In this document: one piece after another, positions 11,764-22,930 of the stretch
How positions within the stretch are numbered: the first letter of the stretch is position 1
Layout: every line of letters starts with the position of its first letter
NCBI GenBank assembly: GCA_028571685.1
Contig: CM053148.1
Coordinates: 92,712,001-92,776,000, forward strand
Origin: Heterohyrax brucei
Lineage: Eukaryota > Chordata > Mammalia > Hyracoidea > Procaviidae
Direction of reading: 5' to 3'
DNA: 64,000 nt
Translations under genes and position numbers: made by a program
The notes under the pieces: generated by a model
What the model was told of the DNA's origin: nothing
What the model saw: only the letters and a program-made list of their open reading frames with translations
The model's database searches: none

Positions 11764-11908
11764 AGCCAGGCCAAATGCTGTCGAGTTGGATCTGACTCAT
11801 GGCGACCCTAGGGGCCAGGGTAGAACTGATCCCCAGAGTATTCAAGGAGTGCCTGGTGGATTTGAACAGCCGACCTTGTGGTTAGCAGTGGTAGCACATA
11901 ACCCACAC
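11764..11908 (-). mobile_element. AfroSINE of the (CTTGG)-tail type, nested in L1-B
   Basis: Antisense copy starting 'agccaggccaaatgctgtcg' with the CCAAG-type tail and running to 'tagcagtggtagcacataac'. It is flanked by ttacta on both sides (11758-11763 and 11909-11914), giving a target duplication inside L1-B. This copy shows the full SINE to which the tiny tail-only fragments elsewhere belong. Confidence 0.88.
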
Positions 11909-12038
11909 TTACTACAAGTTTTATTAATGTCCTCTCCTTCTGGAAGTACTGTAATGACTGTAGTACATCCCCCTTTTTAACATGATGACATAGCTTTCAT
12001 GACATGATCACTGGATCATTTCTTTCACTATTATAGGT

Positions 12039-13053
12039 TTAACTGAGTTTGGAGCCTTCCCTAAATGAGTAGGTTTCTGGGTCATGTGTCCTATATTTAC
12101 TTCTAAAATAGAAAGTTAGTGATTTTGTTCTTCTAAACCAAGAGATTCTTTCAGTATTTCTTGCAGCTTTGGTGTAGTTTTTACAGTCTCTAAGCTTCTG
12201 TTTATCTGGGAATGTCTTAATTGTTTGAAAGATAGTTTTGCAGGATCTAATTCTTGGTTGGAAGTTCCTCTCCTTCAAGGCTTTGAATGTGTCATGCCAC
12301 TGTCTCTGTGCCAACATTGTTTCTGCTGAGAAATCTGACGAAAGCCTACAGGTTTTCCCTCTGAATGTTAGCTTTTCTTTGAGTCTTGCTGCCTTCAAGA
12401 GTTTCTGCTTATGTTTCATTTTGTTACGCTTGATTATAATATGTCTTAGAGTCTTTCTTTTGAGATCTATATTGAGTTTCATTCAGTATACATCTTGGAT
12501 ATCTATATTCTCTTCTTTCATAATTTCTGGGAAATTTTCTGTCAACAGCTCAGCAACAATTCTTTTGTGTTCTCAGGTATCTCCCCCAGGAACTCCAGTT
12601 AATCAGAGATTGTTCCTCTTAACAGAGTCCCACATGCTTCTTAATGTTTCTTCATTTTTCTTGTTTCTTTTTTCTGATTTCTCCTTGTACATGCTGGAGT
12701 CAGTAGCTCTGTCTTCCAAGTTAAAATGTCTATTTTCCATTTGGTCCATTCTATTTTCTTGGCTTTGAATTGAAGTTTCTATCTTTTTGATTTTGTGCTT
12801 GGTCTGCTGGATTTCAGAGTACTGGTTGGAATGCCATCAGATCGAACAGCTTGCTTAATTTTTCATTTTGCTCTGCTGCATTTTGTATAAGGTCTAGGAG
12901 GGCTCTATATATAATCATTTTGTATTCTGATAGTTTCAGAAAGATTTCTTCATCTGGAAAGTTTTTCGGTTCTTTCTTCTGGGGGCCCTCTGAAGCCATA
13001 GGTGATTCCTTCATTACTCTTTTATCCAGAGTTTGTTGCTTTAGGGGCATCAT
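12039..13053 (-). pseudogene. L1-B ORF1 remnant (RNA-binding chaperone protein)
   Basis: ORF1p coats L1 RNA as a coiled-coil trimer. The minus strand from a start at 13051-13053 ('MMPLKQQTL') gives the N-terminal part with 'LLDLIQNAAEQNEKLSKLFD', the start of the coiled coil. After a frame break, 12482-12039 carries the C-terminal domain with 'FRGKTCRLSSDFSAET' and 'LKERNFQPRI', which match the RRM/C-terminal fold of mammalian L1 ORF1p. The coiled-coil middle is interrupted by stops and a frameshift, so no full protein is possible. L1-A holds a parallel remnant. Confidence 0.82.
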
Positions 13054-13264
13054 GTGAGTTAGTAAAGGCTGGGAAAGATGCTGTGAGAATGGACTGCAGT
13101 TGTTTCTCTAGGCTGTCTTAATATGAAAGGTAAAAGGTATCTTCCAAAGTCAGTCAGGTTTTCAGGTGTACAAGCCTCTCTTTCCAGTTGGCAAAGTAAG
13201 CACCTCTATATCCAACCCCAGGTGTTATAAACTAGTTCAAAATACAGAAAGGCTACTGCCATAT

Positions 13265-13790
13265 TGGCCTCTGCTGCTGGGTCCCAACCGTAGGTGACAC
13301 TATGTAAAATACTGCTTTTCTGCTGGAAAAGCACTTTCCTCTGGGCAGGCGCTGCCTCCCAGCCTAGAAATTGGGCCCAGCTGAGGCCTTCATATGGGTA
13401 TATCCACCTCCCAGTGGAACAAAATGGCGTCCTGCACAAGCTGCCTGCCTGCTTTGGTACAGGCTACTCAATGGCGGAGGCAGAAAGAGAGGCCAAAGGT
13501 GCTGAGATACCCAGAGTCCAGAAGCTCCGTTGCCGGGTCCCAGCTGTAGGTGATGCTGTAAAATACTGCTTTTCTGCCAGAAAAACACTCTAACCTGGGC
13601 AGGCACTATCTCCCAGCCTAGGAACTAGGTCCAGGTGGAGCCTCCGTATGGGTATCTCTGCCTCCCAATGGAACAAGATGACATCCTGCACAAGCTGCAC
13701 ACCTGCCTCAGTACAGGCTACTCAATGGCAAAGGTGGAAAGAGAGGCCAGGTGCTGAGATGTAGAGTCCAAAGCCAGGCTCTCAAATTGT
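13265..13790 (-). repeat. Tandem 5'UTR unit of L1-B (two ~254-bp copies)
   Basis: Unit 1 (about 13265-13519) and unit 2 (about 13520-13790) share 'tgtaaaatactgcttttctg' (13303 and 13557), 'gcctcccag' and 'tacaggctactcaatgg'. The shared starts are 254 bases apart. L1-A has one counterpart at about 44395-44640. Repeated promoter units are known from rodent L1 families. Confidence 0.82.
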
Positions 13791-14112
13791 GGCAATTTCA
13801 CCTACTGATCCCACAAGCAGTGTGCCTGAGATTAGCTGCTAGTCAAGTCCCAACTCTACCTGCTGGCTAAGACACAGAAAAATAGTTAAAATGATGAGTT
13901 ACCTTCAGTCCATGAAAGCCAGCACTCAACCAGAGTGGGGGTTAGCAAAAGCAAGGAAGTCTTCCGTTCAGTGATATGAAGTCCAAATTGACAGCCTTAT
14001 GCTGTGTTGTAGGGCTCACTAGGTGTCCAGAAAGCTCTGTTTAATAATCAGTTGAGGTCTTGGTTTCCAGAGGGATTTAGGGAGATGTGTTCTTAGTCCG
14101 CCATTTTCATTC

Positions 14113-14315
14113 TCCCCCCCAATTTTGTTTTTAATAATTTTCCACAATGCTAGTAAGAAAGATAAGCATTGAATAAATGACATGGGTCTTACCAACAGAA
14201 AGTACAAGATGCTGTGTGGGAACCATACACTTAAACTAGTCTTGAAAAGGCAGTGGGTAAAGAAAGTAAAGAAAGATTCCTAAAAAAAAAAATTAGCAGA
14301 AGCTAATTAACAGTG
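14113..14315. other. Short unassigned spacer
   Basis: Sequence between L1-B and an RTE end; nothing recognised apart from a C-run at 14115-14121 and an A-run near 14282. Confidence 0.5.
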
Positions 14316-14875
14316 CCCATGGAAACTGGAGTTAAGAAATCAAAAGATGCATTGCATTGGGAGAACCTGTTGTAAAAGACCTCTTTGAAGTATTGAAAAG
14401 TAAAGATGTCTCCTTGATGATTAAAATGAACTTGACCCAAGTAATGGTATTTTCAATCACATCACATGCATGGTGAGAGTTGTACAGTAAATAAGGACAG
14501 AAGAAGAATACACAGCTTTGAATTTTAGTGTTGGAGAAGAACACTGAATGCACCATGGACTGCCAAAGGAACAAACAGATCTGTTCTGGAAGAAGTACAA
14601 CCAGAGTGCTGCTTAGAAGCAACAACTACATCTTATATGTTTTGGACATGTTGTCAGGAGGGATCAGCCCTTGGAGAAGGATATCATGTTTGGTGAAGTA
14701 GAGTGTCTGCAAAAAAGTGGAAGACCCTCAACAAGATGGATTCACCCATTGGCTGCAACAATGGGCTTAAGTATAAAAACAGTTGGGTCATGGCTGTTCC
14801 ATTCTGTTGGGCATAGGGTCATTATGAGGTGGAACTGACCTGATGGCACCTAACAACAACACAACAACAAGAAGT
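14316..14875 (+). mobile_element. RTE/BovB-type LINE 3' end, copy 1
   Basis: Sense 3' part of an RTE LINE. It matches the other copies through 'gtaatggtattttcaatcac', 'tgtacagtaaataaggacag', 'atcagcccttggagaaggat' and 'aatgggcttaagtataaaaa', and ends 'ctgatggcacctaacaacaa' plus a (CAA)n tail. In better-preserved copies this region encodes the end of the RTE polyprotein ('GHV.RKDQSL..DI.LGRVE'-like). Frames here are broken by stops. RTE copies are commonly 5'-truncated, as this one is. Confidence 0.8.
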
Positions 14876-14879
14876 GGAG

Positions 14880-16010
14880 GGAGTGGTCCAAGAAAAGAGA
14901 ACGGCAACGGGAATTTCCTGAAGCTGGTAATGGAAAAATCCATTTGAGGGGATGACAGAAGTCCATCATTGGATGCATCTTATGTTGGATGGTAAGAAGG
15001 ATCTCAAAATGACTCAGATAATGACATTTAGTGTTTAGTATTTATCTTAAAGGCAAAGGGAAGACAGTTAATCATGTTAAGCAGAGTCCACGTGAGCTGT
15101 TTTTAACGGAACTGTTCTGACCGTAATGTGGATAATAGATTTAAAGGGAACAAGGCTATTTACAGTTTTCCGCTGTCATTCCACTAAAAGGCTTAGAATG
15201 TGGTTTACTTTAGAGGATGACAATTAGATACATAAAAGTGTCTACTATCTACTGAAATAAATTAGGAACTGAAATAACCAAGTACTGATAGCTCCTGGAA
15301 TATTTTGAAGATGATATATTTGAAATGTAGCTATAACATTTTGACATGGGCTGCAGATATAAATATTCATATTGTCAGTATTAGATGGTAAATTAACCCA
15401 TAAGAAAAGAGAAGACATCTTAAAATCTGATGTAGGAAAATAAGAATGTTGAAGATTAATAATTAAAGTTTAATTTGGGAAGAAAAGTGAATAAATATGG
15501 CAGAAATGAGCTCCCAGAGCCACTGAGGGGAGCTGCTGGAGCAGAGTGATTTCAGTAGTTGGGACATGTTAAAAATAAAACTTGCTGGCTTTGAGTCAAT
15601 TCTGACTCATAGTGGTATCCCATTTTGCTCAGAGATCAAGTCAGATGAAAGCTATGAAATGTATTTCATGGATTCAACCTCCGAGAGGTCTTTGATGACT
15701 TCGGTGAGAGCAGACAGTAGACTGTAAGAACAGAATACAAAATCTGGAGTATTTTGAGGGTGCAAAAGAAGTGAGGTAATTCAGAGAAGACGGTAGATCA
15801 AAAGTGACCACCAAAAGTGTTCTACAGAATAGGTTTAGCCTAATTTGATTTCACTTCTTAAGGATGACATTAATTACTAGCATTAAATATGGAAACATTT
15901 TATGGAAACTTTCAGATTCTCATGAAAACTCTGATGATTTGGTCACGCAATAGCCACTATTAAACCATAAAAAACTAAAAGAGCAAGAACTAAGAGCTAG
16001 ATGATGCTTT
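14880..16010. other. Mostly unassigned; small SINE piece
   Basis: Unremarkable sequence apart from a short antisense SINE-like piece at 15583-15635 ('ctttgagtcaattctgac'). Confidence 0.45.
15580..15640 (-). mobile_element. AfroSINE tail-half fragment
   Basis: Antisense piece 'gagtcaattctgactcatag' followed by diverged sequence. Confidence 0.5.
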
Positions 16011-16012
16011 CT

Positions 16013-16440
16013 TTTTTTGTTTTTTAACTTTATTTATTTTGTTGTCATTGTTGAGCATATGCACAGCTAAACAAACACCAATTCGACATTTTCTACATGT
16101 ATAATTGATTTCATTCTTTGAGTTATATAACCGTTTTCACCCTCCTCTTCTGAATTTCTCCTCTAATTAAAAAACAAAACAAACCACCTCACTGCCTCCT
16201 AAGATTCCTATCTAATCTTTCAAGTCACTGTTGTCAATTTGATCCCATATAGATATTTCCTGAAAGAGCACAATGTTCAAGACATTATATTTCAGTTTTC
16301 ATATAGATTTCACTTTTAAGAAGATTTCAGGGGACATTTTTGGTTGAAAAGTTAAAGATTTTTTCAGGCCAGTAGTTTCAGGAATTCATAAAAGATAAGG
16401 TAATCAGAAAGTGCTTCTCTAAGCAGGTCCTGTTGTTTTC
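16013..16440 (-). mobile_element. L1-type 3'UTR fragment
   Basis: Collinear with 61060-61480: both have 'tttctacatgtataat'-like text, a pyrimidine-rich middle, 'cctatctaatctttcaagt', 'agagcacaatgttcaagaca' and 'ttttaagaagatttcagggg'. The order resembles antisense 3'UTRs of old mammalian L1s. The element is truncated and non-coding. Confidence 0.6.
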
Positions 16441-16461
16441 TGATCCCCAGTAAAACAACTA

Positions 16462-17005
16462 TGAGGTCTGACAATTAACTTCATGAATTTAAGTGTTCTA
16501 AGTGCTACATATCTCATTACTGAATATCACTATGGTCACCTTCAATGTACTCCCATCGAGAAGCTATGCACTGATGCCAGTACCTAGTCCACCCTTCAAA
16601 GCCTTTTTGGAAAGGCTGTTGTACACGGTGGCACAATGGCAAATTTGAGAACTTAATTGTATAGTTGTCTGTAAATGAGTTTTTAGCCAGTAAACAAATA
16701 ACTGTATTGGAACACCACCCTTACTCACTTAACCTGGCCCCCGATGACTGTTTTCTTTACCTGAAGATAAAGGAATATTGAAAGGAAGACATTTTGATGA
16801 TTTCAGGACATCAAGGGTAGTAGAAAGGCAGCTCTGATGACTATTCCAGAAAAAGAGCTCCAGAATTGCTTTGAGGGGTAGACTAGGTGCTGGCATTGGT
16901 GCATAGCTTCCCAAGGGGAGGACTTTGAAGGGGACCACAGTGATATTCAGCAGTGAAGTATGTAGCACTTTTTCTAGGTTGAGTTTGTGAACTTCACTGG
17001 CATTC
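16462..17005. mobile_element. Fold-back mariner-like element, copy 2
   Basis: The left end follows a TA (16460-16461) and reads 'tgaggtctgacaattaactt'. The arm 'tactgaatatcactatggtc' returns reverse-complemented at the right as 'gaccacagtgatattcagca'. The centre is shared with copy 1 ('aggaatattgaaaggaagac', 'catcaagggtagtagaaagg'). Reading the right arm forward gives the AIPE..F.NCFE-like end of a mariner transposase, but with stops. Confidence 0.75.
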
Positions 17006-17630
17006 CTGTATGTACACATACCTCTTAACAATTGTCTAGTTGTAATGAGCTATGATAAAACCCTGCTCTCATTTTCTGTACTTGGGCAAAGTCCCCAGAT
17101 GTCACTTTGAACAGCACTGTTTTAGAATTTTTCTCAGTCCACAATGTTCACAGCGATCTCCTGGATACTGAAGTCCTGTGCCCATTGCTATTGTTTATGA
17201 GCTTGTTTTCTTATTGAAGAATTAAGATGAAAGGAAAGTAATTGCTTTCTCTTCTCATCTTAACGAAATAAAAGGAAAAATAGACTAAAAATCGTATAAA
17301 GAAATCTGAAATAAGAACTTGATGGAAGGAGAAGACACAGTGATAGTAGAGCACGGCAGACGTGTGCTCTAGAGGCTTAGTCAGACAGACGGAGGGCACA
17401 ATAGTGGCCTGATCACCAACCTGCCAGCTTTATAGCGTGACATTCAGTGGGTTGTGAAGAGTGTCATGCATTACGCAAATTTGTTCTCAAACCGTGTCTA
17501 CTGAACCAGTGGCTTGAGCGTCATCTGGGAATAATGCACATTCTCAGATCCCACCTAGACTTAAGATATTAGAAACCATGGGGATGGGGAAGGAACAGCA
17601 CAGTATTTAAAGTGATGGACAGCTAGATAA
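17006..17630. other. No recognisable feature
   Basis: Unassigned sequence; nothing beyond short stop-limited frames. Confidence 0.5.
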
Positions 17631-17634
17631 AAAA

Positions 17635-17758
17635 CTGGTGGTTGGGAATCACCAGTAGCTTGGCCAGAGAAACATGGTAGTCTGTTTCCACAGAGACCTA
17701 CAGACTTGAAACTCCTACAGGCTTACTTTTCATCAGAACCAGTGACAGTTGAGTGGAT
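17635..17758 (+). mobile_element. AfroSINE, inserted-middle subtype, diverged
   Basis: Sense copy containing 'catggtagtctgtttccaca' and 'gacctacagacttgaaactc', the extra internal block also seen at 29316-29522. The head is poor. Confidence 0.55.
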
Positions 17759-17774
17759 TTTTTTTTTTTTTTTG
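17759..17774. repeat. Poly(T) run
   Basis: Sixteen Ts following the diverged SINE. Confidence 0.9.
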
Positions 17775-18075
17775 GTTTATTTGTGCATGTTTTATATATG
17801 TGAAGATGTTTAGGCAGGAATTATTTTTACCAAAATGGAAAAAAAAGCTTTCTGAAAATTTTTGCTTTCTTCCACCAAAAAGATACAACAGAATATAAAT
17901 GCAAACATGTCTTTTTGTTTGTTTTAATCCCTTTTATTTTGAAACGTAACTGTCTCCATCTTAAACTTTTCTCTATTAGTGATTGTCTTCTCCAACCATC
18001 ATGTTTAGCAAAGTGTCTGTACTTCAAAATTCAGTTCATCTTATTCAGTTTACCTTCTCTATTAAGCCTTCTTGT
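17775..18075. other. No recognisable feature
   Basis: AT-rich spacer with no feature I can name. Confidence 0.5.
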
Positions 18076-18076
18076 T

Positions 18077-18990
18077 CTCGTTTGGTGCCATCAAGTTAGT
18101 TCAAGCTCTTAGCAACACTATGTTCAATGGAATGAAACACTGCCCAGGCCTGTGCCATGCTCGCAGTCATTGCTGTGTTTGAGTCCATTACTGCAGACAC
18201 TGTGTCCAGCCATTGCATTAAGGGTCTTCCTCTTTTTTGCTGACACTCTACTTTGGTAAGTAGGATGTCCTGCCCTGGGAACTTGACCCCCCTGGTAATA
18301 TGTTTAAAGTACGTGAGACCAAGTCTCACCATCCTAGCTGTACTTCTTTCCAGATGGACTTACTGGGTCATTTGACAATTCATGGTGTATTCAGTGTTCT
18401 TCACCAACACAGTGATTCAAAGACATTGATTCTTCTTCAGTCTTTCTTGCTTAGTGTTCAGCTTCTGCATGCCTATGAGGTGACTGAATAGACCACGACT
18501 TGGGTCAGAAACACCTTAGTCCTTAAAGTGACACCTGTGGGGTTTTTTTATTTTTTGTTTGTTTGTTTTCTTTTGTTTTAGCATTTTGAAGATGTCTTCT
18601 GCAGCAGATTTGCCCAATGCAATAGGTTGTTTGATTTCTTGACTGTTGTTTCTATTGCTATTGAATGTGGATTCAAGCAAAATGAAATGCTTTACAACCT
18701 CAATATTTTCTCCATTTGTCATGATGTTGCTTAACTGGCCCAGTTGTGAAGAATTCTATATTCTTTAGGTTAAGGTGTAATCCCTACTGAAAACTGTAAT
18801 GGTTGATCTTCACTGTTATGTGCCTCAAATTCTCTTCATTTTCAACAAGTAGGATTGAGTCCTGTGCACATCACAGGTTGTTAATGAGGCATCCTCCAAT
18901 CTCAATTCTGCGTTCTTCTTCATAGGTCCAGTTTCTCAGATTATTTCCTCAGCATACAGATAGAACAAGTATGGGTAAATAATATTGAGG
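18077..18990 (-). mobile_element. RTE/BovB-type LINE 3' part, copy 2 (longest)
   Basis: Antisense RTE of about 0.9 kb. It starts at the tail side 'tggtgccatcaagttagttc' and passes 'gtctgcagtaatggactc' read backwards. The minus-strand reading at 18332-18096 gives 'RLGLTYFKHI..GVKFPGQDILL.KVECQQKRGRPL', the conserved end of the RTE protein. It extends further 5' than the other three, through 'cacatcacaggttgttaatg' and 'agcatacagatagaacaagt', which belong to the late reverse-transcriptase region in this type of LINE. A T-rich insert (18540-18580) and many stops make it inactive. Confidence 0.78.
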
Positions 18991-20633
18991 GTAGAAATAG
19001 CTAAAGATCAGACTACTCTAAGAACAAATACTGAATCCTTACGCAAAGTAGAGAGAAGTGAGTAAATTTATGGCTGCTTTGGAGGTCAGTTCTGAGTTTG
19101 ACATATAATTTATGCTATCTATCTCATTAGGGAGTTTTATACTCCATTTCTGAACTCTCATGTCTCTGGATCTTAATAGTTGTAAAAGTATCGTAAATGA
19201 AGTCTAACAGCCGCAGAAACACAATTCTCTGTAAATTTGTGTCTGCCTGAACATTTGAGTTGTTTCTGAAGAATAAGAATGGCTGTCTAAATGTCCCGCT
19301 GCAATTCCTGAATACCAAATAGCCAGGAACACAGCAATACTTGGTAGAATCATCTCACACAATACAAATATAAACTTGAAGAAGGTCAGAGATGTACAGA
19401 AGGACTCAGCTCTGGGTAGGCTCTCTAAGGTACTTGGACTAGTTGCCTCACTTTGCAACTAATATTGTGTATGAATTCTGAATGATTAGGCATGAATTTC
19501 TTATTAAAGTGGTGCTCTAAAAGAATTAACCCATCCTCGTTTCAATTTTAAACCTGCCCATCTGTGAGCTTTTTGATAACCTTCACAGGCTTATGTGGAA
19601 AGGATAATATACATATATCATCCTTATTTCACAAAAGCGGATTAAAAAAATTTATGATACAATCAGTATTTTCATTAGCTCATTGTTTTCCTTCTGCTAG
19701 CAAAACACTCCAAAGAAGAATGAATTGATATTTACAGAAGCCAAAAGTATTAACCACAGGAAACAGCTTTATGATACTGCTCACCTTCCCAAGCATCAAA
19801 TCAGTGAAAAGTAATTAGTAAATTATAGATGTGTTAGGTCCTAGTCACAGCCACCAAATGCTTGAGCTACACTGAAAGTGGCTACTGGAACCATAATTTG
19901 GTCATAGCCTGTGCCACAATGATTGATAGGTAAAATTGGATTTCTGCTGTGAAAGTCTCAATCTCTTTAGGTTGTGTGAGTGAAATGAACGTATCGACCA
20001 AATGTGCTGTGAGTAACTGTAGCTTTATATTGAAGCCTCGGTTGAGGCTCAAGTTGATGCTTTCTAGGGAAAGTCCTGAGTCAAAGGATATTTTTTTCTT
20101 CTTCTTTCTTTTTTTTTTTTTGTCTACACAGTTTTGTTTTCTACACTTTCATAAATGTAGAATATTCTGGTAGATTTTCCAGGAAAAATATGGGTGCCAA
20201 GAGATACCAAGGGATGCATTTTAGCAAATGACATTTTGCTGGGCTAGCAAAAGGTAAATTTCCCTGAAGTGTGACAGAAAGAAATTTGTTGTCTCAACTG
20301 TTTTGTTGAACTTAATGTTAATTATACTTGATGTTTCCTAAATCACTCTTAGCTTCACATAGGCCTTTCAGGTACTTGCAGGAATATAATACAGTCCATT
20401 ATTTTTGTTACCACAACTTGTGTTTTCTTTTGTATTATATTTTGGTGGGGTAATGAAAGGATTTATAAATAGACTTATCAATAAATATGGTGATTGCATT
20501 CTGAGACTGAAAACAAAAAACATAGGAAATAAAAACGTACGAATTTTGCATGACTTAGAATGCATATGGAATGGAATGTGAATGAAAGAATGAAAATGTG
20601 TTAATTTTAGCCAATAACATTTGAAATACCCAA
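18991..20633. other. No recognisable feature
   Basis: About 1.6 kb without a named repeat. A T-rich run lies at 20089-20121. Confidence 0.5.
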
Positions 20634-20682
20634 ACAGGGTCACATGAGTAAGCATCAACTCAATGACAGCTAACGACGTCGA
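20634..20682 (+). mobile_element. SINE/RTE tail fragment
   Basis: The stretch 'catcaactcaatgacagcta' is the common end of AfroSINE2-type and RTE elements, cut to under 50 bp. Confidence 0.45.
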
Positions 20683-22590
20683 TTAGTTCCAAAGCCATGT
20701 GTGATGAACACATTAAAAAAGTATGCTTGTATTTTAATCAAATCACCTAATAATTTGATATTCTCAGTGTGTACATTCATTCACTTAATCATTTATTAAA
20801 CAAACCTGGTTGACCTTGATTATATCAGATATGATAAATATAAAGTGTGTCATTAAGATAAAATCTAGTCATTGATGTCAAGTTTGCTCCATCTGGTTCA
20901 CATTACGGATGCTGGAGTACTATTTTGTAGCTTAATTTGTAATGCATTTTCAATTCAAAATGAGAGATTGAAAAATTCCAGAATGCCTTTGTAAGACTAC
21001 AAAATTATGTGTCTGTACAAATCTAAGAGGGAAGAAAAGATGTTTTAATTTTTCTTTTCCATGAACTTCATTCATATGACTTATAGAGGTGGTATTTTAA
21101 TGCCTAATTATGAGAATGAGACATCTCTTGATTCAGAAATATACACTGAAGTGAGAGTATGCTGAAAATTCCAGATGATATACTCGGTCAATGCAAGTGA
21201 TTACAATGGGACAGCCTATGGACAGTCACAATATGAATATAAGAAGGAATTACACATAATTTGAATGAGGGATTTTATTAAGAATGTCTCTGTTTAAAGA
21301 ACATCACCCTCATATTTTAAAAGAGAAGTGCTTATTCTCTGTCAGAATCAAAGGCAGCATTTTGATATGTCAAAAATTGTCACTTCTTTTTTCACAGTTG
21401 AAAGCCATTTACTGTAACATGAAGCAAAATCCTTAAGTTTTCTAACACTCCTCTGGGCTCTCTCCAAAAAGTAATTTATGTCAACTGGTAACATCATTAA
21501 GAAGACTGGTCAAAAAGCAGGTGGAAAACGAAACCCTGTTGAGTAGAGTCTTAGTGTCCATTTATCACGGATACAAGGTCATATCAATGGTGCTGAGCAG
21601 TAAACTTGGATTTTCCAAGAATTGCCACCTTTAGATGATTTATAGGATCTTAGAAATGTAAGAATGCAGAAGTCTTTCTGAAAAGTTTGTATGTGTGTAA
21701 ATGTTTTAATGATACATTATTAAAGTTTATTTCAAAAGCAATGTGACATAAAAATATTTTTCTGCAAAATGATAATGCAGCATGCTATCTCCTCACCACT
21801 TTCAAGAAGGCCTTTTGTCTGCTCAATGATTCTAATAGTCTAGGTTTCCTTTGGTTAATTACTAAAATAACCTGACATAGCATCCATAACTCCAGAGTGA
21901 TATATCTATTTATTGGAAGATATATTAATGAATTTATTTATGCAAAATGCCCCATATAGTGAGTGCCTAGTATGTAAGAAACTACGCACAAAGAAATTTA
22001 ATCACATACTCTGTTGTTGTTGTTTAAAAAAATCTTAAATGATAAGGTAGCAACCTTATTCATCTTTTCTCTTTTCTTGGAAATTCTTTCCAACATATCT
22101 GCAGGAATGTTTCAGGATACTTTGAGGCAATAAGCCGGAGACATGAGAGTCTAGAAGAGACAGTGTTCCTTTTGGTTATGGACAACTATAACAATGTTGA
22201 ATTTCTTGAAAACAGTAAAATTAAATCAGACTATCTCTAAGATTCTTATTTCCTCCTCTACCTAGGATGGTCTCACCATGCCCCACTGTTGAGCATCTCT
22301 CTGTTTCATCATGCTTGCTGATTGACCTTTCTTATAATAACCCACTCATTCAATCCCTCCGTCAACATTGTGCCTTCTTTTCCCCTGATCTCTACTCGTT
22401 CTTCCACTCTACACCCCTTCTTAAAAAGAAGAGAGGAGAGAGACAGAAGAGGAGAAGGACAGGAGACAACACATCTTTAAACCGTGCCCTTTGCAAATGA
22501 TTTGTTACCAGCAGACAATCTCCTGTAAAAAAATATTGCAAACTGACTCAGAAACAATTTTCAAGAACAAAATTACACCCAGTTAACAAA
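20683..22590. other. No recognisable feature
   Basis: About 1.9 kb of AT-rich DNA with no repeat signature, RNA motif or long frame. Confidence 0.55.
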
Positions 22591-22593
22591 CGA

Positions 22594-22930
22594 GGTATTG
22601 GTGCTTTAGTGGTAGAATTCTTGCCTTCTGTAAAGGAGATCCAGATTTGATTGCTGGCTGGTCCATCTCTTGTGCAGGTACCACCTGTCTATCAGTGGTG
22701 CTTTCGGAAGTGCTGTGCCACGGTATATGTTTCAGGGGAACTTGCACACTAAGAAAAAAAGCCTGGAGATTTATTTCCCCAAATTATCCAGTAGAAATCC
22801 TATGGATCCCAGCATTCCCAATTTGCAACGGATTTTGAGGGATGATGTGTGTCTGGATAGTGTTTTGTTCTGTTATTCTTGGGATCACAGTGATTCAGGG
22901 TCCCACACAAGGGCAGCTAACAACAAGAAG
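22594..22930 (+). mobile_element. tRNA-Gly-derived SINE (AfroSINE2-like)
   Basis: The head 'ggtattggtgctttagtggt' plus 'agaattcttgcc' matches a tRNA-Gly 5' half, including an A box near 22606-22617. A weak B box sits at 22643-22654 ('agatttgattgc', compared with the usual ggttcgattcc). The body continues with 'accacctgtctatcagtgg', 'cctatggatcccagcattcc' and 'gggatcacagtgattcaggg', and ends 'gggcagctaacaacaagaag', the RTE-type tail. It is near full length but mutated in the B box, so unlikely to be transcribed. Confidence 0.82.

Larger units (their letters stand above)
10509..14112 (-). mobile_element. L1-B: antisense L1 with ORF2 deleted
   Basis: The copy is collinear with L1-A (38781-44952) at both ends but lacks its middle. 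The 3'UTR (10540-11500) matches 38800-39740. Near 11565-11580 the match jumps from the last codons of ORF2 (equivalent to about 39838) straight to the ORF1-ORF2 spacer (about 42727), removing about 2.9 kb relative to L1-A. ORF1 remnants lie at 12039-13053 and the 5'UTR runs to about 14112 ('cttagtccgccattttc', the L1 5' start read backwards). A SINE is nested at 11764-11908. The element cannot encode ORF2 and is dead. Confidence 0.85.

Noticed and set aside
12238..12768. 176-codon plus-strand frame
   Set aside because: It is the antisense of L1-B ORF1; kept only as an observation about L1 antisense composition.
22594..22665. Possible tRNA-Gly gene
   Set aside because: Only the head of a SINE: the B box is mutated, no acceptor-stem closure is visible, and SINE body follows.
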